Source: JAAYZM01 sp964510785 (GTDB taxonomy: Bacteria; Actinomycetota; Actinomycetes; Actinomycetales; Cellulomonadaceae). Taken from it: 44,098 nucleotides of DNA. The notes beneath the pieces were generated by a model, which worked only from the letters and a program-made list of their open reading frames with translations, was not told where the DNA came from and searched no databases. Below, in pieces: positions 7,454 to 15,697 of this stretch (positions are counted from its first letter, which is position 1; each line of letters starts with the position of its first letter). The stretch is from assembly GCA_964510785.1 (NCBI GenBank), contig CAZECM010000023.1, positions 1 through 44,098 of the forward strand, read 5' to 3'. The position numbers and the translations under genes are program-made.

Positions 7454-8710
7454 ATGCGCACCATCCGCGTCGCCGTCATCGGCGCCGGACACGCCGGGCT
7501 CGGGGTCAGCCGCCTGCTGACCGGGGCCGGCATCGACCACGTCGTCCTCGACCGCGGCCTGACCGCCCAACGGTGGCGCACCCGCGGCTGGGACAGCCTG
7601 CACCTGCTCAGCCCGCGGTGGATGGCTCGCCTGCCGGGCTACGAGTGGCGCGGGCACGACCCGCACGGCTACATGACCCGCTCGGAGTTCGTCGACTACC
7701 TCACCGACTACGCCGCCTCGTTCGCCGCGCCGGTCGTCTCCGGGGCCGAGGTGCTCTCGGTGCGTCGCGGCGGTCTCGGTCTCGTCGTGACGACGACGGC
7801 GGGATCCTGGACCTCGTACGAGGTGGTGCTCGCGACGGGCCACTGCGACGTCCCCGCGGTCCCCGAGCTCGCGGAGTCGCTGCCCCCCGACGTCGTGCAC
7901 CTGCCCTCGGACGACTACCGCAACCCCGCGGCGCTGCCCGGCGGCGGCGTCCTCGTCGTGGGCGCCTCCGCGAGCGGTGTCCAGGTCGCCGACGAGCTCG
8001 CGAGCGCGGGCCGGGAGGTCGTGCTCGCCGTGGGCGCCCACTCGCGCCTCCCCCGGCGCTATCGCGGCCGGGACATCCTGGCGTGGCTCGACGATCTCGG
8101 CGCCTTCGACCGCGGCCGCGAGACGCTGCCCGACCCGGACACCGTGCGCGACGAGCCGTCGATGCAGCTCTCCGGCAACCCCCACGCCCGCGAGCTGGAC
8201 CTCGCGAGCCTGCAGTCGCGCGGCGTCGAGCTGACGGGCCGGCTGGTGGGTGTCGCGGGTGCCAGGGCGTACTTCGCGCCGGACCTCGTGCGGACCACGC
8301 GCGCCTCGGACGCGCGGCTCAAGAGTGCGCTGCGACGCATCGACGTGTTGGCGGACGCCGCGCACGCCCCCACCGACGCCCGCGATCTCGTCCAGCCCGC
8401 GAACACGGTCGGCGCCGCGACCCGGCTGGACCTGCGCCGCCGTGGCATCCGGTCCGTGGTCTGGGCGACCGGGTACCGCCGTCCGCGTCCATGGTTGCAG
8501 CTCCCCGTGCTCGGGGCCGACGGCGAGATCCGCCAGCACGCCGGTCGCACGGCGGAGCCGGGGCTCTTCGTGGTCGGCACCGCCTGGCAGACCCGCCGCA
8601 GCTCCGGGTTCATCGACGGCACGCGGCACGACGCCGAGCTCGTCGCGGCGGCGATCGCCGTGCGGGCGCACGGTGCCCGGGACCGTGGCGTCCCCGCCGG
8701 CGCCGCGTGA
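7454..8710 (+). CDS. FAD/NAD(P)-dependent flavoprotein monooxygenase-like protein
   Basis: This 418-residue protein has an N-terminal FAD-binding Rossmann motif (VAVIGAGHAGLGVSRLL), the WDSLHLLSPRW segment typical of CzcO/YUCCA-like flavoproteins, a second dinucleotide motif GGGVLVVGASASGVQVADEL for NADPH, and a C-terminal ATGYRRPRPWL plus PGLFVVGTAWQTRRSS. It probably oxidises a small organic or sulfur substrate. The ATG follows CGAGGAGAACTC. It lies between an OsmC protein and a BTAD-type regulator on the same strand, so a common oxidative-metabolism function under that regulator is likely. Its substrate is unknown. Confidence 0.85.
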   Translation: MRTIRVAVIGAGHAGLGVSRLLTGAGIDHVVLDRGLTAQRWRTRGWDSLHLLSPRWMARLPGYEWRGHDPHGYMTRSEFVDYLTDYAASFAAPVVSGAEVLSVRRGGLGLVVTTTAGSWTSYEVVLATGHCDVPAVPELAESLPPDVVHLPSDDYRNPAALPGGGVLVVGASASGVQVADELASAGREVVLAVGAHSRLPRRYRGRDILAWLDDLGAFDRGRETLPDPDTVRDEPSMQLSGNPHARELDLASLQSRGVELTGRLVGVAGARAYFAPDLVRTTRASDARLKSALRRIDVLADAAHAPTDARDLVQPANTVGAATRLDLRRRGIRSVVWATGYRRPRPWLQLPVLGADGEIRQHAGRTAEPGLFVVGTAWQTRRSSGFIDGTRHDAELVAAAIAVRAHGARDRGVPAGAA

Positions 8711-8796
8711 GCCGCGCCCAGGGTGCCAAGGGCCGGAGGAATGGGGTTGCGATCGCGACATATCGGTCAATACTTGTGGGTGATGCAGGAGGGACC

Positions 8797-11700
8797 ATGC
8801 AGCTCCACGTGCGGCTGCTCGGTGGCCTCGAGGTAGAAGTCGACGGAGCGAGGGTGGACCAGGCTGCCTGGTCGCGCCGCAGCGCCGCCCAGCTCGTCCA
8901 GCTCCTCGCCCTCGCCCCAGGACACCGGTTGCACCGCGAACAGGTACTCGACGCGCTGTGGCCCGAGCTGGCCTCGATGACCGAGCTCGCCCCACGGCTG
9001 CACAAGGCCGCCCACTTCGCGCGCCGGGCGCTCGGTACGCAGGACGGCGTCGTGCTCTCGGGCTCGACGGTGCAGCTCGGGCCGGGCGCGACCGTCGTCG
9101 TCGACGCCGCGCAGTTCGAGGCCCGGGCGACCGCGGCGATGACGCACGGCGACGCACAGGCCGCCCGCGAGGTCGCCGCGCTGTACACCGGCGACCTGCT
9201 GCCCGAGTCGCCCTACGAGGGATGGCTCGCCGCGCCGCGCGAGCACCTGCGCGGCCTCTACCTCGACGTGCTGCGCCTGGGCGAGCTGTGGCCTGCGCTC
9301 GCCGAGGCGGACCCGACCTCGGAGCGAGCGCACCTCGAGCTCGCCCGGGCCGCGGCGCTCGCGGGGGACGTCTCGGGGGCGATCCGACAGCTCGAGCACC
9401 TCGAGCGGGCCATGGACCGCGACCTGGGCATCGCCCCGAGCAAGGCGGTCGTCGAGCTGCGCGACCGTCTCATGGCCGAGGCGCAGCGCAGGGTCCCCGC
9501 CGTCGAGCACCCGCTGCGGCTGCCGCTGCGGACGACGACGGTGCCCGTGGGCCGCCAGCAGGAGGCCGCCCGGATCGAGCGGCTGCTCACCGACGTCGGC
9601 TTCGGGCACGGCCAGGCGCTCTTCGTCGTCGGCGCCCGGGGCATGGGCTGCTCGTTCTTCCTCACCTATCTGGAGCACGAGGCCACCGCGCGCGGGATGC
9701 GCGTGGGCAGCGGCTCCCTCGCCCAGACACGCGCGCCGTGGCCGTACGCCCCGGTGCTCGACGCGCTGTCGCACCTGTGCCGCGGCGACCCGACGCTCCT
9801 GGAGTCCCTCGACGCCACCGCCCGGGCCACGCTGCAACGTGCGATGGCCGCCCGGGAGCTCGACTGGGACGGCAGCTCGACCCACCAGCACCTCTACGTC
9901 GCGGCGGCCGAGCTGCTGCGGCTCGCTGCCCAGGGCGCCGGGGCCCTCCTCGTGGTCGACGACATCGACGACGCCGACGAGGCGAGCCTCGAGCTCTTCC
10001 ACTACCTCACCCGCGCGACGGCCGGGACGCGCGTGCTGCTCGCGACGGCGATCCTGCCGGACGTGCGCGAGTCGGTGGCCCGGGTGCGCGCCGGCCTCGA
10101 GGCCCGCGACCAGGCGACCGTCATCGACCTGCACCCGCTCGACCGCCAGCACGCCGCCGAGCTGCTGGCCGAGTACGTGAGCGACCCGCAGGTGATCGAG
10201 ACCCTCGCGAGCGCCGTGGTCGGCGTGCCGTACGACCTCGTCGAGGCCGCGACCGCCGCGGCACGGGGCGAGGCCGATCCCGTGCGTGCCCTGCTGCCGT
10301 TCGAGCCCGAGTCACCGCTCGGGTCCCTGCTCGAGGCCGCGGCGCTGTCCGGCCGTACCTTCGACGCCGACGAGGTCGCGGCCGTGGTCGGCCTCGACGG
10401 GGCCACGGCGTTCGGCTTGGTCGAGGAGGCCGTGTCCCGCGGCATCCTCATGCGCGACGGCGTGGTGCCGACGTTCCACCACGAGCTCATCCGCGAGTCG
10501 GTGCTGCACCGCATCCCGCCCGAACGCCGTCGCGAGTGGCACACGAGGTATGCCGACGTGCTGCGCGACACGGACGCGCCGGCCTCGTGCGTCGCGCACC
10601 ACCTGCTCGAGGCGGGGAAGGCCGCCGACGCCGTGGAGTGGGTGCTGCGTGCCTCGCAGACCGACGCCGCGCTCGGCGCCTACCGCAACGCGCTCGAGCG
10701 GCTCGACCGCATTCGCCACGTCGAGCACGGGCCCAGCGCGGCCCGGCTCGCGCTCTTGCGCGCGGACGTGCTCGGTGCGCTCGCCGACCCCGCGGCCCTC
10801 GACGCCTACCGCGAGGCGCTCGAGCTCGCGACGGACGCGCCGGGAGGGACCAAGGTGCGGGTGCGGCTCGCGCGCGCGGCGCTCTTCCTCGGCGAGCTCG
10901 ACACGGCGCGCACGGCGCTCGACGGCCTCGAGCTCGCAGGGCTCGACCAGGCCGACGACGCGCTCCACCTGCTCGTGCAGGGCCACGTGCACCTTTTCGC
11001 CGGCGACCTGGACGGCGCCCAGCACAGCGCGGACGAGGCCCGACGGCGGATAGCCATCTCACCGCGCGCCTCGGCGGCGGCTTTCGAGCTCGTGACCTTC
11101 GACGGGCTCCTCGCCCATCGCAGCGGCAAGTGGTTCCACCGGCTGCGGCAGGCGCTGCGGCGCGGCGCGGAACAGCCCGACCTCGCGACGGGACTCTTCG
11201 ACTCGCACCTGTGCGTCGCGGAGTACCTGCTCTACGGCCCGACGCCGTACGAGGAGATCCGCGAGCTCGCCCACAACCTGCGCGAGAGCGCCCGACGTTC
11301 CGGGGTCACCCGCGCCGTCGCGTTCGCCGCTGCGCTGGGCGGGGAGGCGGCGTTGCTCGCGGGTGACCTCGAGGTCGCACGGCGCGAGCTCGAGGAGGCG
11401 GTGGCGCTGCACCGGCAGACCACCTCGATGCTGGGCGAGGCGCACTCGATGCAGCGCCTGGCCGAGACGCATCTCGCCCTGGGGGACAAGGAGCAGGCGA
11501 ACCGGATCCTGGCGAGCGCGCTGCCGCTCGCCCGCTGGTCGACGTTCGCCGGGTGCCTCTTGCCGCGGGTGTTCGGCGCCCAGGTGCTCGCGGCGCCGAA
11601 CCCGGTGGCCGCCGTCGCCGTCGTCGACGAGGCCACGGCCTCCCTCGGCGTCGAGGACCACTGCTCGTTCTGCTCGATCGCCTTCGACGCGCCCGCGGCG

Positions 11701-11946
11701 CGAGCGCTCGCGGCGACCGGGGACCTCACGGGTGCCCGGACATATCTCGTGGCGGCGCAGGCCTCGGCGGACCTGTGGCAGACCCCGGCGTGGCGGGCCG
11801 CCGTGCTCGAGGCCCGGGCCGCGATCGCCACGGCGCAGGACGACGCCGAGACGGCACGCGAGCTGCTCCGGCAGGCGGCGGACACGTATGCCGCCTCGGG
11901 CCAGGTGCTCGACGCCCGCCGCTGCGCGGAGCTGGTCTCCACGTAG
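8797..11946 (+). CDS. Large BTAD / AAA-ATPase / TPR transcriptional regulator with an altered P-loop
   Basis: The 1049-residue protein starts with an OmpR-like winged helix and bacterial activator domain (LHVRLLGGLEVEVDG at residues 2-16; LHREQVLDALWPE; LYTGDLLPESPYEGWL), as in the SARP/AfsR family. Then comes an ATPase module (about 260-500), with Walker B ALLVVDDIDDAD, and a long C-terminal helical repeat region of TPR type. The Walker A segment reads GARGMGCS, so Cys285 replaces the essential lysine. I chose ATG 8797 because AGGAGGGACC precedes it; the frame is open further upstream. It probably regulates the two genes before it. The SARP part looks intact, so DNA binding may persist without normal ATP hydrolysis. 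Confidence 0.85.
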   Translation: MQLHVRLLGGLEVEVDGARVDQAAWSRRSAAQLVQLLALAPGHRLHREQVLDALWPELASMTELAPRLHKAAHFARRALGTQDGVVLSGSTVQLGPGATVVVDAAQFEARATAAMTHGDAQAAREVAALYTGDLLPESPYEGWLAAPREHLRGLYLDVLRLGELWPALAEADPTSERAHLELARAAALAGDVSGAIRQLEHLERAMDRDLGIAPSKAVVELRDRLMAEAQRRVPAVEHPLRLPLRTTTVPVGRQQEAARIERLLTDVGFGHGQALFVVGARGMGCSFFLTYLEHEATARGMRVGSGSLAQTRAPWPYAPVLDALSHLCRGDPTLLESLDATARATLQRAMAARELDWDGSSTHQHLYVAAAELLRLAAQGAGALLVVDDIDDADEASLELFHYLTRATAGTRVLLATAILPDVRESVARVRAGLEARDQATVIDLHPLDRQHAAELLAEYVSDPQVIETLASAVVGVPYDLVEAATAAARGEADPVRALLPFEPESPLGSLLEAAALSGRTFDADEVAAVVGLDGATAFGLVEEAVSRGILMRDGVVPTFHHELIRESVLHRIPPERRREWHTRYADVLRDTDAPASCVAHHLLEAGKAADAVEWVLRASQTDAALGAYRNALERLDRIRHVEHGPSAARLALLRADVLGALADPAALDAYREALELATDAPGGTKVRVRLARAALFLGELDTARTALDGLELAGLDQADDALHLLVQGHVHLFAGDLDGAQHSADEARRRIAISPRASAAAFELVTFDGLLAHRSGKWFHRLRQALRRGAEQPDLATGLFDSHLCVAEYLLYGPTPYEEIRELAHNLRESARRSGVTRAVAFAAALGGEAALLAGDLEVARRELEEAVALHRQTTSMLGEAHSMQRLAETHLALGDKEQANRILASALPLARWSTFAGCLLPRVFGAQVLAAPNPVAAVAVVDEATASLGVEDHCSFCSIAFDAPAARALAATGDLTGARTYLVAAQASADLWQTPAWRAAVLEARAAIATAQDDAETARELLRQAADTYAASGQVLDARRCAELVST

Positions 11947-11965
11947 CGGCGGGCGTCGCCCTCGC

Positions 11966-12115
11966 TCACAGCACCGGGCGGCGCCAGCGACTCTCGCCGC
12001 GGCGCGCCCTCGGGCGCACCACCTGGCGCCCGTCGGGTGCGGCGTGGGGTTCGAAGAGCTGGCGCATGTCGTCCTGCGCGTGACGCATCGCCAGCATGAG
12101 CTCGTTCGTCTGCAC
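11966..12115 (-). CDS. Small 49-aa protein of unknown function
   Basis: A GTG at 12113-12115 preceded by GAGAGGAG opens a 49-codon frame that begins MQTNELMLAMRHAQDDMRQL and ends GESRWRRPVL. The first half forms an amphipathic helix, the second half is Arg-rich. The strong ribosome binding site and a TAATGT -10-like element upstream (about 12157-12164) support it. It is convergent with the BTAD regulator and lies downstream of the TetR gene on the same strand. I do not recognise the family. Confidence 0.55.
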   Translation of the reverse strand: MQTNELMLAMRHAQDDMRQLFEPHAAPDGRQVVRPRARRGESRWRRPVL

Positions 12116-12195
12116 GGACACTCCTCTCGGTGGCCACCGGTCGGCGACCTGTCCGAAACATTAGGAATGTCGCCTTCCGCGGACCTTCCTCGTCG

Positions 12196-12894
12196 TCAGG
12201 CCGAGAATGGACCCGCGGGAAGGCCGCGATGACGCTCGAGGCCGTCGAGGATGAGGTCGAGGCCGAACTCGAAGCCCGAGCCGAGGCCCAGGTCCTGCTC
12301 GACGGCGTGCAGGTCGATGTGCTCGGCGAGGTGCGGCAGCTCGCCGCCGATCGCCTGGACGTAGTCCTTGGGGTCCAGCTCGACGCCGTCGGGTCCTGTC
12401 AGGTCGGGCGGCGTGAAACCGATCATCTGCTGCGTGAAGCCGATGACGTACGCGTCGATCACGTGGTGCGCGTGGTACGCCGCACCGGGCGAGAAGCCAC
12501 CCCCGCGCAGCGCCGCGAGCATGCCGTCCATCGCGGCGAGCCGCGCGGGTCCCACCGACGGCGGGAAGAAGACGCACGCCCACGGGTGGTGCAGGAACGC
12601 GTGGTGGAGGCCGACGGCGTTCGACCGGATCGCCTCGCGCCAGGTCGAACCGGCTGCTGCGGGCGCCGCCTGCGACCACACGAGGTCGACGATCGCACCG
12701 ACCACGTCGTCCTTGCCCTCGACGTGGTTGTACAGCGACATCGCCTCGACACCGAGCCGCTGCCCCAGCTTGCGCATGCTCAACCCCTCGAGCCCGGCCT
12801 CGTCCGCGAGCGCGAGGGCGGCCTCGAGCACGGTCTCGCGGTCGAGGGTCGTGCGGCGTCGGGTGCGAGCATCGGGACTGGCGGGCACGGGCAC
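12196..12894 (-). CDS. TetR-family repressor with TetR_C_1-type ligand domain
   Basis: This 232-residue protein has an N-terminal helix-turn-helix: LDRETVLEAALALADEAG, then LSMRKLGQRLGVEAMSLYNHVEGKDDVV, a classic TetR recognition helix (SLYNHV). The C-terminal domain (about 80-220), with FLHHPWACVFFPP and YVIGFTQQMIG, resembles the tetracycline repressor class. It is divergent from an MDR oxidoreductase gene (13030) across a 135-nt region carrying a strong promoter and two operator-like palindromes, so it most likely represses that gene. Confidence 0.9.
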   Translation of the reverse strand: MPVPASPDARTRRRTTLDRETVLEAALALADEAGLEGLSMRKLGQRLGVEAMSLYNHVEGKDDVVGAIVDLVWSQAAPAAAGSTWREAIRSNAVGLHHAFLHHPWACVFFPPSVGPARLAAMDGMLAALRGGGFSPGAAYHAHHVIDAYVIGFTQQMIGFTPPDLTGPDGVELDPKDYVQAIGGELPHLAEHIDLHAVEQDLGLGSGFEFGLDLILDGLERHRGLPAGPFSA

Positions 12895-12951
12895 GGTTCC
12901 TCAAGGGCGTCGTCGTCGGACATCGAAGGCCCGGCCGCACGCGACCGGACG

Positions 12952-12998
12952 TTGACAAACTTACTCCGTAAACCTACATTCCTCTACATACAGCGTAA
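12952..12998 (+). promoter_or_regulatory. Promoter with two TetR operator candidates for the MDR oxidoreductase
   Basis: A -35 TTGACA (12952-12957) and a -10 TACATT (12975-12980) are separated by exactly 17 nt. Between them lies the palindrome TTACTCCGTAA (12961-12971). A second, weaker copy, ATACAGCGTAA (12988-12998), lies over the start point, 27 nt further on. Binding by the divergent TetR protein at either site would block RNA polymerase. Confidence 0.7.
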
Positions 12999-13029
12999 GT
13001 AACCACATCACGACCGAGCAGGAGCCACC

Positions 13030-13986
13030 ATGAAGGCCGCCGTCCACCACACCTACGGATCCCCCGAGGCGATCCGCATCGAGGAGCGGCCTCGCCCCGA
13101 ACCCGGCCCCGGCGAGGTGCTCGTGCGCGTCCGCGCGGCCGCCGTGAACCCCCTCGACTGGCACTTCCTGCGCGGCGAGCCACGCATCATGCGCCTCCAG
13201 TCGGGGCTCGTTCGGCCCAAGGAGCTACGGATGGGACAGGACGTCGCGGGAGTCGTCGAAGCGGCGGGCGAGGGCGTGACGCGGTTCGGCGTCGGCGACG
13301 AGGTGTTCGGCTCGTGCCTCGGCGCGTTCGCGCAGTACACCGTCACGCGCGAGACGGACCTCGTCGCCAAGCCCTCCGCCGTCTCGTTCGAGGCGGCCGC
13401 GGGCGTGCCCGTCGCCGGCGCCACCGCGCTGCAGGGGCTGCGCGACCACGGGGCGATCGCCGCCGGTCAGCGCGTGCTCGTCAACGGCGCGGCGGGCGGC
13501 GTCGGGCATCTCGCCGTCCAGCTCGCGAAGTACTTCGGTGCGCACGTCACGGGCGTGTGCTCCTCGCGCAACGTCGAGCTCGTGCGTGGGCTCGGGGCGG
13601 ACGAGGTGGTCGACTACACGACCGAGGACTTCACGCGGACGACGGCGCCCTACGACCTGATCCTCGACCTCGCGGCCAACCGTTCCTACCGGGCGCTGCG
13701 CCGGATCACGACGCCGAACGGGGTCATCGCCGTGGCCGGGGCCTCCCCACGCCACCCCGTGCTGCACATGCTCGCACCCATGGTGATCGGGCCGTTCGTG
13801 AGCCAGAGGCTGCCCGTCTACATCGCGAGCATCACGGGCCCGGACCTCGAGCTGTTCGCGACGCTGCTCGACAGCGGCGAGCTGCGGGTCGAGGTCTCGC
13901 GCACGTACGCGCTCGACGAGCTGCCCGCGGCGATCGCCCACCTCGAGGAGGGGCACGCGCGCGGCAAGGTGGTCGTCACGCCGTAG
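13030..13986 (+). CDS. NADPH-dependent quinone oxidoreductase-like MDR enzyme (zinc-less)
   Basis: This 318-residue protein has the medium-chain dehydrogenase/reductase fold: a GroES-like N-terminus (GEVLVRVRAAAVNPLDWHFL, GQDVAGVVEAAGEGV) and a Rossmann domain with GQRVLVNGAAGGVGHLAVQL (about 155-175). The catalytic-zinc ligands of alcohol dehydrogenases are absent, as in the quinone oxidoreductase (QOR/Zta1) branch. It would reduce quinones or reactive enones with NADPH. ATG follows AGCAGGAGCCACC. It is controlled by the divergent TetR protein, which suggests induction by an electrophile or drug. Confidence 0.9.
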   Translation: MKAAVHHTYGSPEAIRIEERPRPEPGPGEVLVRVRAAAVNPLDWHFLRGEPRIMRLQSGLVRPKELRMGQDVAGVVEAAGEGVTRFGVGDEVFGSCLGAFAQYTVTRETDLVAKPSAVSFEAAAGVPVAGATALQGLRDHGAIAAGQRVLVNGAAGGVGHLAVQLAKYFGAHVTGVCSSRNVELVRGLGADEVVDYTTEDFTRTTAPYDLILDLAANRSYRALRRITTPNGVIAVAGASPRHPVLHMLAPMVIGPFVSQRLPVYIASITGPDLELFATLLDSGELRVEVSRTYALDELPAAIAHLEEGHARGKVVVTP

Positions 13987-14075
13987 GCGGACGATCACGG
14001 TCCAGGGCAGGGGCCGACGACGGCGGACGGTGCGACCCGGACGCCGGTGCGACCGCGCTCCTGCCGAGCTCTTGA

Positions 14076-14111
14076 TACACAGTTCTCTTAATTCACGCTT
14101 CCGTGTACTGT
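14076..14111 (+). promoter_or_regulatory. Leaderless promoter and inverted repeat of the CmtR-like gene
   Basis: The -10 element TACTGT (14106-14111) ends 6 nt before the ATG at 14118, so transcription would begin at the start codon. An inverted repeat TACAC (14076-14080) / GTGTA (14103-14107) overlaps this -10 and could be the operator for autorepression. The -35 is not clear. Confidence 0.55.
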
Positions 14112-14117
14112 CGGGGC

Positions 14118-14453
14118 ATGTCCGTCGCCACCGCCTCCCTCACTCACACCGCCGCGCTCGCCCGGCTGGGCCACGCCCTGTCCGACCCGACCCGCACCGG
14201 CGTCCTCCTCGCGCTGCGCGAGGCCCCGGCGTACCCGTCCGACCTCGCCGACGCCCTCGGCGTCTCGCGCCAGGTGATGTCGAACCAGCTCGCGTGCCTG
14301 CGCGGCTGCGGGCTCGTCGAGGCGATCCCCGACGGGCGGCGCACGTGGTACCGGCTCGCGGACCCGCACCTCGCGCCAGCGCTCGACGAGCTGCTGCGGG
14401 TGGTGCTGTACGTCGAGCCGGACTGCTGCGCCGGGTCGGGGTGCACCTGCTGA
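14118..14453 (+). CDS. ArsR/SmtB-family metal-sensing repressor (CmtR-like)
   Basis: The 111-residue protein has a winged helix with SDPTRTGVLLALREAPAYPS, LADALGVSRQVMSNQLACLR (recognition helix, with a Cys) and a wing IPDGRRTWYRL. The C-terminus LYVEPDCCAGSGCTC holds four cysteines, which together with the Cys in the recognition helix resembles the Cd/Pb sensor CmtR. Metal binding would release it from DNA. It is followed by a cation diffusion facilitator gene with a TGATG overlap, so it likely controls export of a soft or divalent metal. The ATG at 14118 is preferred to 14103 because the promoter fits a leaderless start there. Confidence 0.88.
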   Translation: MSVATASLTHTAALARLGHALSDPTRTGVLLALREAPAYPSDLADALGVSRQVMSNQLACLRGCGLVEAIPDGRRTWYRLADPHLAPALDELLRVVLYVEPDCCAGSGCTC

Positions 14454-15100
14454 TGGTCGAGGTCGCGCTGCCGAGCGCTCGCCGGCTGCTGCTCGAACGC
14501 CGCATCCGGATCATCGTCGCGATCACCATCGGCTACAACCTCGTCGAGGCCGTGGTGGCCGTCGCGGCCGGCAGTGCGGCGTCGTCGGCGGCCCTCGTCG
14601 GCTTCGGGCTCGACTCCGCGATCGAGGTGCTCTCCGCTGCGGCCGTCGCCTGGCAGTTCACACGCCCCGACCCCGAGCGCTGGGAACGGCCGACGCTGCG
14701 CGTCATCGCCGTCGCGTTCTTCGCCCTCGCCGGCTACGTCACCGTGACCTCGATCCTCGCACTCGCCGGTCGCGTGGACGTCGCCCACTCCACCGTGGGC
14801 ATCGTGCTCACCGCCGTGAGCGTCGCGGTGATGCCGTTCCTGTCCTACGCCGAACGGCGCGCGGGACGCGAGCTCGGCTCCGCGACCGCCGTCGCCGACT
14901 CCAAGCAGACGCTGCTGTGCACGTACCTGTCCGCCGCGGTGCTCGGCGGTCTCGTGCTCAACAGCACGCTCGGCTGGTGGTGGGCCGACGCGGTCGCAGG
15001 GCTCGTCATCGCCTGCTTCGCGCTGCGCGAGGGCGTCGAGGCGTGGCGCGGCGACGCGTGCGCGACCGCCGTCGGGATGGTCCTCGACCATCAGGAGTGA
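14453..15100 (+). CDS. Cation diffusion facilitator (CDF) metal exporter, short form
   Basis: The 215-residue protein has about six membrane segments, starting with IIVAITIGYNLVEAVVAVAAG, and the metal-site motif ALVGFGLDSAIEV with the conserved Asp; a second DSKQTLL carries the other site Asp. It lacks the cytoplasmic C-terminal dimer domain of typical CDF proteins. It exports Zn/Cd/Co-type metals by proton antiport in the family; the CmtR-like regulator upstream suggests cadmium or lead. Its start overlaps the regulator stop (TGATG). Confidence 0.85.
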   Translation: MVEVALPSARRLLLERRIRIIVAITIGYNLVEAVVAVAAGSAASSAALVGFGLDSAIEVLSAAAVAWQFTRPDPERWERPTLRVIAVAFFALAGYVTVTSILALAGRVDVAHSTVGIVLTAVSVAVMPFLSYAERRAGRELGSATAVADSKQTLLCTYLSAAVLGGLVLNSTLGWWWADAVAGLVIACFALREGVEAWRGDACATAVGMVLDHQE

Positions 15101-15130
15101 CCGTCTCGCCCGGTGCGGACACTATGAGGT

Positions 15131-15697
15131 GTGACGGAGAGTTCCGACGAGACGATCTGGCAGCGGGTGCTGTCCGGGGAGTCGCATGCGTTCGCGGAGA
15201 TCTGGCGGCGACACCGCGACAGGGTCTTCCGCCATCACCTCGCGTGCGGTACGCCGTCGGCCGACGCCGAGGACCTGACCGCCGCGACGTTCCTGGAGCT
15301 GTGGCGCCGGCGCGAGGCCGTGCGGTTCGTCGACGCGTCGCTGCTGCCGTGGCTCATCGTCACGGCACAGAACGTGTCGCGGAACGCCACCCGTGCCCGA
15401 CGGCGATACCACCGCTTCCTCGCCGCGCTGCCCGAACCGACCCAGGTGCCGGACCACGCCGATCAGGTGGCCGACGGCGATGACGAGCGACTGCGCGAGC
15501 TGCGCACCGCCCTCGCGAGCTCCCGACCCGCGGACGCCCGGCTCCTGGCGATGACTGCGCTCGAGGGCTTCACCCTCCGTGAGGCAGCCGAGGTGCTCGG
15601 CCTCACGGAGTCCGCGGCCAAGATGCGCCTCGCCCGGCTGCGCTCACGGGTGCGGGCCGCGACACCCCAGCACGCACTGCCCGAAGGAGGGCCCTGA
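15131..15697 (+). CDS. ECF-type RNA polymerase sigma factor
   Basis: This 188-residue protein has sigma region 2 (FAEIWRRHRDRVFRHHLACG, DAEDLTAATFLELWRRRE) and region 4 (RLLAMTALEGFTLREAAEVLGLTESAAKMRLARLRSRV). The linker holds a short charged segment. The GTG start lies 6 nt after a CACTAT -10-like element, so the transcript may be leaderless. Its stop overlaps the start of the next gene (ATGA), a membrane protein that may act as its partner. The signal is unknown. Confidence 0.9.
   Translation: MTESSDETIWQRVLSGESHAFAEIWRRHRDRVFRHHLACGTPSADAEDLTAATFLELWRRREAVRFVDASLLPWLIVTAQNVSRNATRARRRYHRFLAALPEPTQVPDHADQVADGDDERLRELRTALASSRPADARLLAMTALEGFTLREAAEVLGLTESAAKMRLARLRSRVRAATPQHALPEGGP

Noticed and set aside
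7573..8796. Extended N-terminus of the BTAD regulator
   Set aside because: The frame is open through the flavoprotein gene, but the first 400 residues are an Arg/Pro/Ala-rich shadow; the RBS and the SARP domain fix the start at 8797.
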